A stretch of DNA of 64,000 bases from Diadophis punctatus similis (lineage: Eukaryota; Chordata; Lepidosauria; Squamata; Dipsadidae): the NCBI GenBank assembly GCA_023053685.1, contig JALIGW010000032.1:3837279-3901278 (forward strand), written 5' to 3'. Shown here one piece after another: positions 10,018-20,833 of the stretch. Each line of letters opens with the position of its first letter. Within the stretch, counting starts at the first letter, position 1. The notes under the pieces were generated by a model. It was not told the origin of the DNA, ran no database searches, and was given only the letters and a program-made list of their open reading frames with translations. Made by a program: the position numbers and the translations under genes.

Positions 10018-10240
10018 AGCAATAGCAATAGCACTTAGACTTATATACCGCTTCATAGTGCTTTACAGCCCTCTCTAAGCGGTTTATAGAGTTCAGCATA
10101 TTGCCCCCAACAATCTGGGTCCTCATTTTACCCACCTCGGAAGGATGGAAGGCTGAGTCAACCTTGAGCCTGGTGAGATCTGAACAGCTGAACTGCTGAA
10201 CTGCAGTGCTGCACTTTAACCACTGCACCACCTCGGCTCC
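10018..10240 (-). mobile_element. tRNA-derived SINE, GCTATT-tailed family
   Basis: Reverse-oriented copy. The AGCAATAGCAATAGC tail comes first, then GACTTATATACCGCTTCA, and it ends CCACTGCACCACCTCGGCTC (the A-box end). It sits in CR1 between 'ggtgaatt' and 'taaattgtcc'. Confidence 0.85.
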
Positions 10241-10357
10241 TAAATTGTCCTCACTGTCAGGAAATTTCTCCTTAGTTCTAGGTTGCTTCTCTCCTTGATT
10301 AGTTTCCATCCATTGTTTCTTGTCCTGCCCTCTGGTGCTTTGGAGAATAGGTGGACC

Positions 10358-10559
10358 CAGGGGTAAAATTCAAAATTTTTCCCTACTGGTTCTGTGGGCG
10401 TGGCTTGGTGGGTGTGGCAGGGGAAGCATACTGCAAAATCTCCATTCCCTCCCCACTCGGGGGCCAGCCAGAGGTGGTATTTGCCAGTTCTCCAAACTCC
10501 TCCAAATTTCCGCTACCGGTTCTCCAGAACCTGTCAGAACCTTTTGAATTTCACCCCTG
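10358..10559. mobile_element. Short hAT-type MITE
   Basis: Inverted ends CAGGGGTAAAATTCAAAA and TTTTGAATTTCACCCCTG. Flanking octamers GGTGGACC and GGTGGACG give a 7/8 target duplication. It lies in CR1 at the 'gagaata' region. Confidence 0.85.
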
Positions 10560-10852
10560 GGTGGACGCCCACTTCTTTGGGGCAGCCACTTGAAATTTTA
10601 GAAGGCTGCTATCATGTCCCGCCTAGTCCTTCTCTTCCTTAAGCCAGACATACCCAATTCCTGCAACCGTTTGCATCCGGCCTGCAGTATTTCAAATGAA
10701 ACCTTTGCTCAGAGGTCCAGCCCTATTTACCTGGAGTGGTTCCTATCCTGCCTTCAGGTGCTTGGGGAATAGGTCTGTTCTACCTGCCCATGTAGAAACA
10801 GCGCAACGGCTGGAAGAAGGAGAGAAAGCGCCAAATCCTTCTCCCAACTCCG

Positions 10853-11245
10853 ATGCCGGTGGCAGATGGGCTACGCCGAAAGAAGTCTGCCGCTTCAGAG
10901 CAGCCCCTGAAGACCCTTTTGGCTCCAGATCTAACAGAAGCTTCTGCGGATGAGAACCCGAGTCAGAATCTGTGGCCAAAAAAAAAGACCAAAGGCTTTC
11001 GAAAGAGCATCTTTGCAGCCATACGCAAAAGAGGTGGCTTTGGTGCAGCTGGGAAAGGAGGAGAAGTCATTTCCATAACAGAAACTACCTGCCAAGTGGG
11101 AGAATTCCCCAGGTTAAGAAGAAAGGGAGGTCTACGGGAGAGGAGTCAAAGCAGAGCAACGTCCTTGGAGAAGAGCGTTCTAGGTCTGTATGAAAAGGGG
11201 GATAAAAAGGAAAACAGAAAGGAAAGGAAAGGAAGAGTCAGATGA
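10853..11245 (+). other. Unassigned 130-codon open frame
   Basis: An open frame beginning MPVADGLRRKKSAASEQP, basic and Ser/Lys-rich. Its last part reads into the polypurine array that starts near 11215. I see no conserved domain, splice sites at its ends or known family. It may be chance; the sequence at about 10690-11200 is otherwise non-repetitive. Confidence 0.15.
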
Positions 11246-11836
11246 GATAAGAGAGGGAAAAAGGGATGAAGGGAAGGGAAGGGAAAGAAGGGAAAGGAAA
11301 GGAAAGAAGGAAAAGGAAGGGAAGGGAAGGGAAGGGAAGGGAAGGGAAGGAAAAGGAAAGGAAAGGAAAGGAAAGGAAAGGAAAGGAAAGGAAAGGAAGG
11401 GAAGGGAAGGGAAGGGAAGGAAAAGGAAAGGAAGGGAAGGGAAAGGAGAGGAGAGGAGAGGAGAGGAGATGAAAGGAAAGAAAGAAAAGGAATGGAATGG
11501 AAAGAAAGGGAAGGAAAAGGAAAGGAAAGGAAGGGAAAGGAAGGGAAAGGAGAGGAAAGGAAAGGAGGAAAAGGAATGGAATGGAAAGGAAGGGAAGGAA
11601 AATGAAATTAAAGGAAAGGAAGGGAAGGGAAGGGAAAGGAAAGGAAAGGAAAGGAAGGGAAGGGAAAGGAAAGGAAAGGAAAGGAAAGGAAAGGAAAGGA
11701 AAGGAAGGGAAGGGAAGGGAAAGGAAAGGAAGGGAAAGGAGAGGAGAGGAGAGGAGGGGAAAGGAAGGGAAAGGAAGGGAAAGGAAAGGAAAGAAGGAAA
11801 AGGAAGGGAAGGGAAGGGAAGGGAAGGGAAGGAAAA
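11215..11836. repeat. GGAAA/GGGAA polypurine array
   Basis: About 620 bp of almost pure purine on the plus strand, with interspersed GGAAA, GGGAA and GGAGA pentamers and only a few pyrimidines (GGAAT, GAGATGAAAG). A similar array is at 52721-53330. Confidence 0.95.
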
Positions 11837-12285
11837 ATTTCCATGTGCTTCTCCTTTCGATTCCGTATTTGCAGGGAGCGTTCCTGGAGACCCCCAGCCG
11901 CTCTCATACTCTAATCTCGGGTCTGCCTCTCAAACGACAATCCTGCAGAGATGGAATTCAGAAAGGCCCCGGGGATGAATCTGGTGCTTGAAAGGCAGTG
12001 GGGTCCATCCTGATCCCGCAACCTCACCGAACCTCACAAAATATTCACAGAGGTCTTCCAAGGAGAATCAATATCCTCCAGGGGACCAAAGAAATTGGGA
12101 GAGACATTCACTCTCCGAGGTCTTCTCTGTACCCGTGCAATAGCAGACTTGGTTAGGACTTGGATATGACACCACCAGGAAATGCAAGGCTTACAGGCTA
12201 GACTGGAGAAATGAAAATACACCCTAGAAAAACACAACAACAAATTGTTTCTGCTCTTTTGCCAAGAAAAAATGAGGTGGCTTTG
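11837..12285. other. No gene recognised
   Basis: Unique sequence between the polypurine array and SINE-like DNA. No feature could be assigned. Confidence 0.4.
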
Positions 12286-12289
12286 AAAT

Positions 12290-12575
12290 GAGTTCTAGTT
12301 CCACCTTGGGCACGAAAGGCAGCTGGATGACTCCTTGGGCCCATCGCCAGCAGGCTCTGGATTGTAGTCCTGCCTAAAGTGTAAAAGCTAGCTGGGTCAC
12401 TTTGAGTCAATCATCAGGAGGCTGTGAGTTCTAGTCCTGCCGAAGGCATGAAAGCTGGCTGGGTGACCCTGGGCCAGTCATTCTCTCTCAGCCCATCTCA
12501 CACCTCACAGGGCTGTTGTAGGGAAAATAATAGGAAGGAACATTAGACATAAGCCACACCTGGAGCAGCTCATAA
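12290..12575 (+). mobile_element. Sauria-type SINE with repeated internal unit
   Basis: Three partly degraded copies of the unit GTGAGTTCTAGTCCTGCC...AGCTGGGTGAC are followed by the conserved body CAGTCATTCTCTCTCAGCCC and CACCTCACAGGGCTGTTGT, characteristic of Sauria SINEs. The B-box corresponds to the GAGTTCTAGTCC segment. Confidence 0.75.
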
Positions 12576-12655
12576 AAAAATAATAATAGCACAAATGATG
12601 AGTATATGAATAAATGAAATTCACAGCGAGGCACACCATAGACAGCATTGATAAT

Positions 12656-12691
12656 CTCTCTCTCCCTCCCTCCCTCCCTCCCTCCCTCTCT
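12656..12691. repeat. (CTCC)n microsatellite
   Basis: CTCC units flanked by CT dinucleotides. Confidence 0.9.
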
Positions 12692-12937
12692 CTCCCGTCT
12701 TCAGAGTTCGAGATAGTTGGAAAACAAATGGGATATTGCAAAGTTAGTTGGCTGGCAGCAACAGGCGCTTCCTCTTCCAAGTTCTGGCTCTGACTTCAGC
12801 CCCGGGATGAATGGGACAGGGACTTCAACTCTCACATACACACACACTCATCAGTAGACTAAAGCTGCAGGTTTATCACGCAAAAAATCACAGCTCAAAG
12901 ACAGACTCCTCCACATTCAAGTCCTTTGGGCTTAAAC

Positions 12938-13065
12938 CAGAGGTCTTCAAACTTGGCAACTTTAAGACTTGTGGACTTCAACTCCCAGAATTCTCCATAG
13001 CTGGCTGGAGAATTCTGGGAGTTGAAGTCCACAAGTCTTAAAGTTGCCAAGTTTGAAGACCTCTG
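12938..13065. mobile_element. Palindromic hAT-type MITE
   Basis: A near-perfect 128-bp hairpin of the CAGAGGTCTTCAAAC family. Flanking octamers GCTTAAAC and GCTTAAAG match at 7 of 8 positions. Confidence 0.9.
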
Positions 13066-13094
13066 GCTTAAAGAGTTATCTCCCAGGAATTGGG

Positions 13095-13815
13095 TCTGTC
13101 CCATCTAATGAAAAGAAGGTCTAGGGAGGACACAATAACACTGTTCCAATATTTGAGGGGCTTCTGCAAAGAAGATGGGGGTCAACCTATCCTCCAAAGC
13201 ACCAGAAGGCAGGACAAGGAGCAACGGGTGGAAACTCGTCAAGGAGAGAAGCAACCTGGAATTGAGGAGAAACTTCCTAACAGTGAGGACAATTAATCAT
13301 TGGAACAGCTTGCCTACAGACGTTGTGGGTGCTCCAACACTGGAGGTTTTCAAGAAGGAACTACACAACCATTTGTCTGGAATGGTATAGGGCCCCCTGC
13401 TTGAGCATGGGGTTGGACTAGAAGACCTCCAAGGTCCCTTCCAACTCTGTTATTCTGTTAACGCGGAACGTCTTGCCTGCAGAGGTTGTGGGTGCTCCAA
13501 CACTGGAGGTTTTCAAGAAGGAACTACACAACCATTTGTCTGGAATGGTATAGGGTCCCCTGCTCGAGCACGGGGTTGGATTAGATCAGCAGCCCCCAAC
13601 CTTTTTGGCACCAGGGACCGGGTCCTCTGGAGGGAGGCTTTTCAATGGACAGGAAGGGACGTGGTTTTGCCTGCTGCCTGCATTCCTTGGATGGGGCTTC
13701 ACCTGTTTGCACGGACCGGTTTCTGGCATGCCGCGGCCCGGTGCTGGTCCACGGACCGGGGGTTGAGGACCACTGGATTAGATGACCTCCAATTCTTATC
13801 ATTCTATGTTCTAGA
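13095..13815 (+). pseudogene. CR1 LINE 3' end with internal duplication and hAT insertion
   Basis: The C-terminal CR1 coding region and 3' UTR (13095-13455) are followed by a second copy of the last ~115 bp (13469-13584). That copy shares the diagnostic GAAGGAACTACACAACC, so it is a local duplication. A hAT MITE (13587-13775) splits the second copy; the CR1 3' UTR resumes at 13784. Confidence 0.8.
13587..13775. mobile_element. hAT-type MITE (CAGTGGTCCTCAACC family)
   Basis: Ends CAGCAGCCCCCAACCTTTTTGG and, inverted, CAGTGGTCCTCAACCCCCGG. A perfect 8-bp duplication, GATTAGAT, lies at 13579-13586 and 13776-13783. Confidence 0.9.
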
Positions 13816-14592
13816 AATGCGTACTGTCTCAAACTCCTTCCATTCCAATGCAGGAATGGTCGTGTCAGTTCCCACATTCCGTCTCCCTCCATTAACTTTC
13901 ATTGCCCATCTTGGTGGGGAGGGGGAAGTCCAGGGAAAGAATGGAAAAATCAACAGGGAAGAATGGGAGGGGAAAAATCCACGCATCTCCATCAGGGCCC
14001 GCACCCCGATACTTTAGAAGATTAAGCGATTCCTGCTTAGGGGGGACATCTGGCGAGTGCCGTGAAATTGCTAACTTCCAAGGAAACCGAATAGAACGTG
14101 AAAGCGCTATTTGAAAAAGAGGAGAAATCCAAACGAAGACGCCCTTTTAGGATAGTTCTTTGAAGCCCTCAATGAAACCAGCCGGTGATTTGCCTTAGCC
14201 CCTGTCAAAGTATGCATTTCGGTGGTGCTTACGTCATTATTTGATAAATGCACGCTAATCCCGCGGGTGTCAAAGTGCCTGGAATAAAAGTGGAAGGCGG
14301 AGAGCGGCGTAATCTGTAAAAAAAATGTGATTTCATAGTCCCACGGAGGAAGGGAAACGAGAAATAATAGGATTTTATATTTTCTAAACAGAGGGATTTC
14401 TCTGGGCTTTGGGGCAGGGTGACTCACAAGAGGTTTAGAATCTACAAAGGAGTTTTTGTGGATGTTGGAGAACTGAAATTCAGTCGATTTTGTTGGATGC
14501 GTCCCCAAACTCAAAGATTTGGCAAAAATAATTGAACCTCAGGAAATAAAATTAACAGCAGCGCTCAGGACAACTGAACAGAGGGTCAATAG
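13816..14592. other. Non-repetitive stretch, candidate conserved non-coding DNA
   Basis: About 780 bp with no recognised repeat and no splice-bounded exon. A 135-codon minus-strand open frame (14107-14514) has no recognisable domain. Segments such as GTCATTATTTGATAAATGC look enhancer-like, but that is only an impression. Confidence 0.35.
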
Positions 14593-14594
14593 TA

Positions 14595-14738
14595 CAGATG
14601 GCCCATGACTTACAAACAGTTCATTTTGTGACCGTTGGAAGTTACAACAGCGCTGGAAAAATTGACCTCTGACCGTTTTTAACACTTACGGCTGTTGTCA
14701 CATCACAGGATCACGTGATCAAAATTCAGGTTTAGATT
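14595..14738. mobile_element. Mariner-type MITE, left half
   Basis: GGCCCATGACTTACAAACAGTTC through GATCACGTGATCAAAATTCAGG is collinear with the first third of the MITE at 5856-6243. It is cut where the CR1 at 14739 begins. Confidence 0.7.
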
Positions 14739-15535
14739 TAGATTTAGATTTATTATTAGAGTTGGAAGGGACCTTGTAGGTCATCTAGTCCAACCCCCTG
14801 CTCAAGCAGGAATTCCTACACCCTTTGAGACAGATGGCAGTCCAGTCTCTCCTTGAAGGTCGCAAGAGTTGGGGCTCTCACAACCTCTGCTGGCAAGCTG
14901 TTCCACTGGTTGATCGCTCTCACTGTCAGAAAGTTTCTCCTCACTTCCAGGTTGAATCTCTCCTTGGTCAGCTTCCATCCGTTATTCCTTGTTTGGCTTT
15001 CTGGTGCCATAGAGAACAGCCTGGCCTCCTCCTCTCTGTGGCATCCCCTCAAGTATTGGAACACTGCTATCATGTCACCCCTGGTCCTTCTCTTCGCTAG
15101 ACTGGCCAAGCTCAGTTCCTGCAACCGCTCTTTGTATGTTTTATTTTCCAGACCCTTTATCATCCTGGTTGCTCTCTTCTGCACTTTCTCTAGAGTTTCA
15201 ATGTCTTTTTTGTAGTGTGGTGACCAAAACTGGATGCAGTACTCTAGGTGTGGTCTGACCAAGGCTTTATAGAGTGGTACTAGTACCTCTCTGGTCCTTG
15301 ATTGTATCCCTCTATTTATGCAGCTCAGCACTGCCTTGGCCTTTTTGGCTGCTGCTGCACACTGCTGGCTCATATTTAGTTGGCTGTCTACCAGGACTCC
15401 GAGATCCCTCTCGCAATCGCTGCTATTGAGTGTGGTTTCGCCCAGTTTGTATGTGTATTTTTGATTCGTCTTACCTAGGTGTAGAATTTTGCTTTTTTTA
15501 CTTACTTGGAATTTTACTTCCAAGGTGCTTGGAAA
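14739..15535 (-). mobile_element. CR1 LINE, 5'-truncated, with open C-terminal frame
   Basis: The minus-strand frame is open from the truncation point to the natural stop (14816-15598 including about 20 foreign codons at the start). It includes [58 protein letters not shown] and RNFLTVRAINQWNSLPAEVV, the distal part of CR1 ORF2 after the RT catalytic core. The 3' UTR ends in AATAATAAATCTAAATCTAAA. The intact frame suggests a fairly young copy, but it lacks endonuclease and the RT active site. Confidence 0.9.
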
Positions 15536-15567
15536 CTGGCGTGTACATATGACGGCTGCACTGTCCC

Positions 15568-15750
15568 TCCTCCTCCTCCTCCTCCTCACAAGCCCCACTC
15601 TCTCCTAGCACTGATGATATTACCTAGTTGGGTAATGAGGAATTTCCTAACATTGAGAACGGTCAATCAATGAAATAGCTTGCCTTCCCGGAGTTGTGGA
15701 TGCTCCGTCACTGGAGGTTTTCAAAAAAAAAATTGGACAAATATTTGTCC
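15568..15750 (+). repeat. Hammerhead-like repeat fragment fused to a CR1 fragment
   Basis: 15568-15640 is a partial unit of the repeat family arrayed at 17865-18905 (CTAGCACTGATGATATTACCTAGTTGGG); its GAAACGTC half is lost. It passes directly into CR1 (GAGGAATTTCCTAACATTGAG onward), ending near 15750. Confidence 0.65.
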
Positions 15751-15765
15751 AGGATGTTAAGAGGA

Positions 15766-15885
15766 TGTTGTGGCCCGCCCACATCCCGTGCAGCTGGTCA
15801 TGGATCCCGAGGACCAAGAGGCGGTTGTGGCACGGTACCATCGGCCCGTGCACCTGGCACCCAAGTTCGATAGCGAGGAGGTTGG
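15766..15885 (+). repeat. Possible LTR fragment
   Basis: It begins TGTTGTGGCCCGCC, identical to the start of the solo LTRs at 44137 and 46244, and includes a GAGGAGGTTGG segment also found early in those LTRs. The rest diverges and no right end was found. Confidence 0.35.
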
Positions 15886-15889
15886 TTTC

Positions 15890-16520
15890 CCAAAAAGTTT
15901 AGCATACAGATCAGAAACTTCATTTGAAATGAGTTGCTTGCTAGGGGAAGAGATGCAAATTTTACACCTAAAGACACCTGAGACGCATTACTCTGCATTA
16001 ACAGGAGACCAGAATGGGAACAAGATCGGCTTCTTCCGCTCCGGAGCTCACCTGCTCCTGCTGCTTATGTCTCACCTGAAGCCCTAATTCCTCTTTTGAC
16101 ATCCTAATCATTTGCACAGCCTCCCACGGAGATGTCAATAGCTACAGGATTACAGCCAGGTGGGAGAACAAGCAGGAGGAACAGGTGAGCTCTTCAGAGA
16201 GAAAAGGCTTGTTTTCATGCAAAGGCCCCCTGCGGCAGGAGGGGGGAGAGTGGGATTGAGTGCCTATCGAAAACAACAGGCACACAACCCAAAAAAAGCT
16301 TCTTCTTCTTCTTTTTTTCCTCTCCACCAAATAAAGATGCTTCCCCCTTGAGGAATTATAGGAAGTTTCAAGACTGCCTGTAAAATGGGAACTTGGTGGA
16401 AGAGTCGCAGCCATGAAAGTCTAGCCCCAAAGTCCCCAAAATTGCAATTTTTCATAATAAGGGCTTCTTCTTTGTAAGCTGCCCAGAGGCATGGAGAGTG
16501 AGTGGGTAGCCATATACAGT
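15890..16520. other. No gene recognised
   Basis: Unique sequence with no exon or repeat family identified. AGGAGG- and CTTCTT-rich spots occur near 16160 and 16300. Confidence 0.4.
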
Positions 16521-16523
16521 ATA

Positions 16524-16587
16524 TTGGATGGATGGATGGATGGAGGGAGGGAGGGAGGGAGGGAGGGAGGGAGGGAGGGAGAGAGAA

Positions 16588-16643
<56 letters not shown>

Positions 16644-16980
16644 GATAGATAGATGATGGATGGATGAAGGGAGGGAGAGAGAAAGAGAGACAGAGAGAGA
16701 GACAGACAGACAGACATACAGATGATGGATATAGATAGACAGAGACAGACAGAGACAGACAGAGAGACAGATAGATGATAGATAGATGATGGAGGGAGGG
16801 AGGGAGGGAGGGAGGGAGAAAGAGAGACAGACAGAGAGAGAGACAGACAGACAGACAGATAGATGATGGATAGATATAGATAGACAGAGACAGACAGAGA
16901 CAGACAGACAGATAGATGATAGATACGATGATGGATGGAGGGAGGGAGGGAGGGAGGGAGGGAGGGAGAGAGAGAGAGAA

Positions 16981-17042
<62 letters not shown>

Positions 17043-17223
17043 GATAGATAGATGATGGATGGATGAAGGGAGGGAGAGAGAAAGAGAGACAGAGAGAGAG
17101 ACAGACAGACAGACATACAGATGATGGATATAGATAGACAGAGACAGACAGAGACAGACAGAGAGACAGATAGATGATAGATAGATGATGGAGGGAGGGA
17201 GGGAGGGAGGGAGAAAGAGAGAC

Positions 17224-17256
<33 letters not shown>

Positions 17257-17346
17257 TAGATGATGGATATAGATAGACAGAGACAGACAGACAGATAGAT
17301 GATTGATAGATGATGGATGGATGGATGGATGGATGGATGGATGGGT
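16524..17346. repeat. GGAT/GGGA/GACA/GATA compound microsatellite
   Basis: Blocks of (GGAT), (GGGA), (GACA), (GATA) and GAGA alternate. A block order of roughly 230-280 bp recurs about three times, so this is a higher-order tandem repeat. The long minus-strand frames rich in Ser/Leu/Pro/His are translation artefacts. Confidence 0.95.
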
Positions 17347-17355
17347 AGGTAGGGA

Positions 17356-17688
17356 CAGGTAGGCCCAAATTTCGGTTGCTAAGCAAGACAATTGTTAAAT
17401 TAATTTTGCCCCATTTTACCACCTTTCTTGCCGCAGTTGTTAAACGAATCACTGCAGTTGTTAAATTAGTCACACGGGCTTCCCCATTGACTTTGCTAGT
17501 CAGAAGGTTGCAAAAGGGGATCACGTGACCCTGGGAAACTGCAACCGTCGTAAATTTGAGTCAGTTGCCAAGCCACTGAATTTTGATCATGTGACCCTGG
17601 GGATGCTGCAAAGGTTGTAAGTGCAAAAAATTGTCCTAAATTTCTTTTTTCAGCGCCGTTCTAACTCCAAATGGACTACCCCTACCTG
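17356..17688. mobile_element. Mariner-type MITE, reverse orientation
   Basis: TTGCTAAGCAAGAC, GATCACGTGACCCTGG and a right end CTACCCCTACCTG followed by TA match the family in inverse order. The left end has been reshaped at the microsatellite junction. Confidence 0.7.
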
Positions 17689-17864
17689 TATAATTGGTCT
17701 GCAAGAAAACAGCCAAGCTCAGGGACCCCACAGTTGAACTCTCAACTACAAATATTCTATTGGTGGAAGAGAGAGGAAACCCCATAGTCTTCCTCCTCCT
17801 CCCCTTCCCCTTCTTCTCCTCCTCTCCCTCCCCCTCCTCCTCTTCCCCCTCTTCCTCTGCCAAC

Positions 17865-18905
17865 TCCACTCCTTTCTAGCACTGATGATGTTTCCTAGTT
17901 GGGTCATGAAACATCTGCAAGAAAACAACCCAGCTCAGAGAGCACCAAGGACCCCACAGTTCTCCTCTTCCTCTTCTTCTTCTTCTTCTTCCTCCTCCTC
18001 CTCCTCCTCCTCCTCCTCTCCACAAACCCCACTCCCTTCTACCACTGATGATGTTTCCAAGTTGGGTAATGAAACGTCAGAAGAAAACAGCCAAGCTCAG
18101 ACAGCCCCAAGGACCCCACAGTTCTCCTCTTCTTCTTCTTCCTCCTCCACCTCATCATCATCATCACAAACCATACTCCCTTCTAGCCCTGAAGATGTTG
18201 CCTAGTTGAATAAAGAAACGTCTGCAAGAAAACAACCAAGCAGAGGCCACCAAGGACCCCTCATTTCAACCTGATCCTCTTCTATTGGTACTAGGCAAAC
18301 CATCAAGCAGAAAACAATCACCTAATCAAAGAACCACCAAGCAGAAAACCTACACCCACATCAAAATGATAGGGCATTAAGCAGAGATCAAATCCTGCCG
18401 TCCAACATGCTGATGCTGTCACCTAGTTGGGTCATGAAAGGTCTGTAAGAAAACAACCAAGCTCAGAAAGCACCAGAAACCTCACAGTCCTTCTACTCCT
18501 CTTCCTCCTCCTCCTCCACCACCACCACCACCATTCCTCTCTTCTAGGACTGATGATGTTACCTAGTTGGGTCATGAAAGGTCTGCAAGAAAACAACCAA
18601 GCTCAGAGAGCACCAAGGATCCCATAGTCCTCCTCCTCCTCCTCCTCCCCCCCCTCCCCACAAACCCCCCTCCATTCTACCACTGACGTTGTTTCCTAGT
18701 TGGGTAAGGAAACGTCTGCAAGAAAAATAACCAAGCTCAGAGAGCATCAAGCACCCCACAGTCGTCATCTTCCTCCTCCTCCTCCTCCTCCTCTCCACAA
18801 ACCCCACTTCCTTCTAGCACTGATGATGTTTCCTAGTTGGGTAATGAAACGTCTGCAAGAAAACAGCCAAGCTCAGAGAGCCCCAAGGACCCCATTTCAG
18901 GCTTC
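17865..18905 (+). repeat. Tandem array of hammerhead-like repeat (about 7 units)
   Basis: Units of about 110-230 bp share CTTCTAGCACTGATGATG, TTGGGTAATGAAACGTCTGC and AAGAAAACAACCAAGCTCAG, then a (TCC)n spacer of variable length. Starts lie near 17873, 18040, 18185, 18412, 18543, 18677 and 18812. The core fits a type I hammerhead ribozyme: CUGAUGA, a 6-bp stem II, GAA, a self-complementary ACGU, and cleavage-site C. Hammerheads with very short stem III are known in Penelope-like elements; I infer a link but see no reverse transcriptase. Confidence 0.75.
18812..18861 (+). ncRNA. Candidate hammerhead ribozyme (best unit of the array)
   Basis: Stem I UUCUAGCA (18812-18819) pairs with UGCAAGAA (18854-18861) with one A/A mismatch. 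Core CUGAUGA is 18820-18826, followed by an extra U at 18827. Stem II GUUUCC/GGUAAU closes a UAGUUG loop with one mismatch. GAA is 18846-18848, ACGU is 18849-18852, and C18853 is the expected cleavage-site base. Stem III is only the 2+2 self-complementary ACGU, so activity would probably need a dimer. The extra U is the main point against it. Confidence 0.55.
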
Positions 18906-18930
18906 TTCTGATGCCACCCAGATACAAATA

Positions 18931-19323
18931 CAGGCAATCCTCGACTTACAATGGTTCATTTAGTGACCATTCAAAGTCACAAGGGCACTGGGAAAAAGTG
19001 ACTTAGGACCGTTTTTCACTTATGCCCGTTGCAGCCTTCCCCGCGGTCACGCGATCAGAATTCAGAGGCTTGGCAACTGCCTCATCTTTATGATGGCTGC
19101 AGGGTCCTGGAGGTCATTTGACCCTTTTTTTGCGAACGGCTGACAAGCAACGGAAAAGTCACATTCACTTAACAACCGTGTAGCTATCTTAATGACTGCA
19201 GTGATTCACTTAGCAACTATAGCAAGGAAGGTCGGGAAAAGGGGGCAAAACTCACTTCCCAAATGTCTCGCTTAGCAACGGAAATTTTGGGCTCCATTGT
19301 GGTCGTAAACCGAGGACTATCTG
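18931..19323. mobile_element. Mariner-type MITE, complete
   Basis: CAGGCAATCCTCGACTTAC after TA (18929-18930); right end GTAAACCGAGGACTATCTG followed by TA (19324-19325). Internal features such as CACTTAACAACCGTGTAG are shared with the other copies. Confidence 0.9.
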
Positions 19324-19527
19324 TATTCTCCTCTATCATTACAATTGGAAGTTTCTCTGATTGGTGGGAAGCTCACCAAGAAAGTTTTCCACATTATTCT
19401 CAGAGATCACGGCTTATTGATTAACAGCACTGCCCCAGCCCTTCAGGAAAGGAGGAATACTGATGAAATAATAATTGATCCTTTCTCCCATACTTTGAGC
19501 CTCTTTCTCCCTGGCAAATATGAGTAG

Positions 19528-20448
19528 TCCTTAACGGGTCTAAGTCTACATGGAGGGAAATAAGCAGTGGGGTACCACAAGGTTCCGTCTTAGGCCCAGT
19601 ACTTTTCAATATCTTCATAAACGACTTAGATGAGGGAATAGAAGGGGAACTTACCAAATTTGCAGATGATACTAAGCTGGCAGGAATAGCCAACACCCTA
19701 GACCAGGGGTAGGCAAAGTTGGCTCTTCTATGACTCATGGACTTCAACTCCCAGAATTCCTGAGCTAGCATGATTGGCTCAGAAAGTCTGGGAGTTGAAG
19801 TCTATCAGTCATAGAAGAGCCAACTTTGCCTACCCCTGCCCTAGAAGATAGGCTCAAGATCCAGGTGGATCTTGACAGACTTGAACGCTGGGCCCCATCT
19901 AACAAAATGAAATTCAATGCAGAGAAAAGAAAAGTCTTACACTTAGGTAAGAAAAACCAAAAGTACACATATAAACTGGGTGAAACCAGGCTTAATAGCA
20001 GCAACCGTGAGAGGGATCTTGGAGTCTTAGTGGACAACCAGCTAAATATGAGCCAGCAGTGTGCAGCGGCAGCCAAAAAAGCCCATGCAATCCTAAATTG
20101 CATTAACAGAGGGATACAATCAAGATCAAGGGAGGTACTAATACCACTCTATAAAGCCTTAGTAAGACCATACCTAGAATACTGCATCCAATTTTGGTCA
20201 CCACACTAGAAAAAAGATGTTGAGACTCTCGAAAGAGTGCAGAGAAGAGCAACCAGGATGATTAGGGGACTGGAGACTAAAACATGCGATGAGTGGTTGC
20301 AGGAACTGGGCATGGCTAGTCTAGTGAAGAGAAGGACCAGGGGAGACAGGATAGCAGTCTTCCAATATTTGAGGGGCTGCCACAGAGAGGAGGGGGTCAA
20401 GCTATTGGACAACCATTTGTCTGAAATGGTATAGGGTTTCTTTCTCCC
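19528..20448 (+). pseudogene. CR1 LINE ORF2 fragment including the RT active site
   Basis: It reads [20 protein letters not shown], then [14 protein letters not shown] (the F/YADD catalytic box), and after the MITE continues KMKFNAEKRKVLHLGKKNQ, ERDLGVLVDNQLNMSQQCA and RPYLEYCIQFWSPH, followed by a stop. A deletion near 20404 joins LLDNHLSEMV directly to the upstream part. It is 5'-truncated and non-functional. Confidence 0.85.
19704..19838. mobile_element. Palindromic MITE inside CR1
   Basis: CAGGGGTAGGCAAAGTTGGCTC is mirrored by GAGCCAACTTTGCCTACCCCTG. Flanking octamers CCCTAGAC and CCCTAGAA match at 7 of 8. It interrupts the CR1 frame just after the FADD box. Confidence 0.9.
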
Positions 20449-20449
20449 T

Positions 20450-20833
20450 AGCAAATATAATTTCTGGTTTCACTGCGTCCCGAAGCCCCCTGCGTCTCCA
20501 TCGAAGCTGGCAGGAGCAGTGGGTGATCAACAGCCCTGGCAAAGAATCCGCTAAAGCCAATTATCTGCAGCTTTACATCAAAAAAAGGCATTTATAAATT
20601 GATCATTAAACATGCAGCCCGGCTGGCGAATTAAATGTCAGGCTCCGGCCAAAATATGAATTCAGACTGCTTTTGAAATTCAAAACACACAGGGAGCCTT
20701 AAACGTAAAAAGTCAAAATGCAACTTCGGCGAGACGAGCCATCGCTTACGTCGCTTACGGAAAGACAGAAACCGGGACTGCTCGATACAGTCTGGAAGAA
20801 AGAAGACAGATGAAAAATCGGCTGTGCTAGGAT
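20450..20833. other. Non-repetitive stretch, candidate conserved non-coding DNA
   Basis: About 380 bp rich in TAATTA/TTAAAT motifs (GCATTTATAAATTGATCATT, GGCGAATTAAATGTCAGG), with no repeat match and no exon structure. Confidence 0.35.

Larger units (their letters stand above)
9900..10690 (-). pseudogene. CR1 LINE fragment with two insertions
   Basis: Antisense CR1 ORF2 C-terminus, interrupted by a SINE at 10018-10240 and a hAT MITE at 10358-10559. The three CR1 segments are collinear when the insertions are removed. It carries stops and frameshifts. Confidence 0.8.

Noticed and set aside
11190..11991. Lys/Glu/Gly-rich frame of 262 codons
   Set aside because: Polypurine array; the charged repeats follow from GGAAA/GGGAA.
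14816..15598. Host gene with an intact 260-codon frame
   Set aside because: It is the distal part of CR1 ORF2 with a few foreign codons at the start.
16264..17524. Ser/Leu/Pro-rich frames of about 370 codons
   Set aside because: They are translations of GACA/GATA/GGGA repeats.
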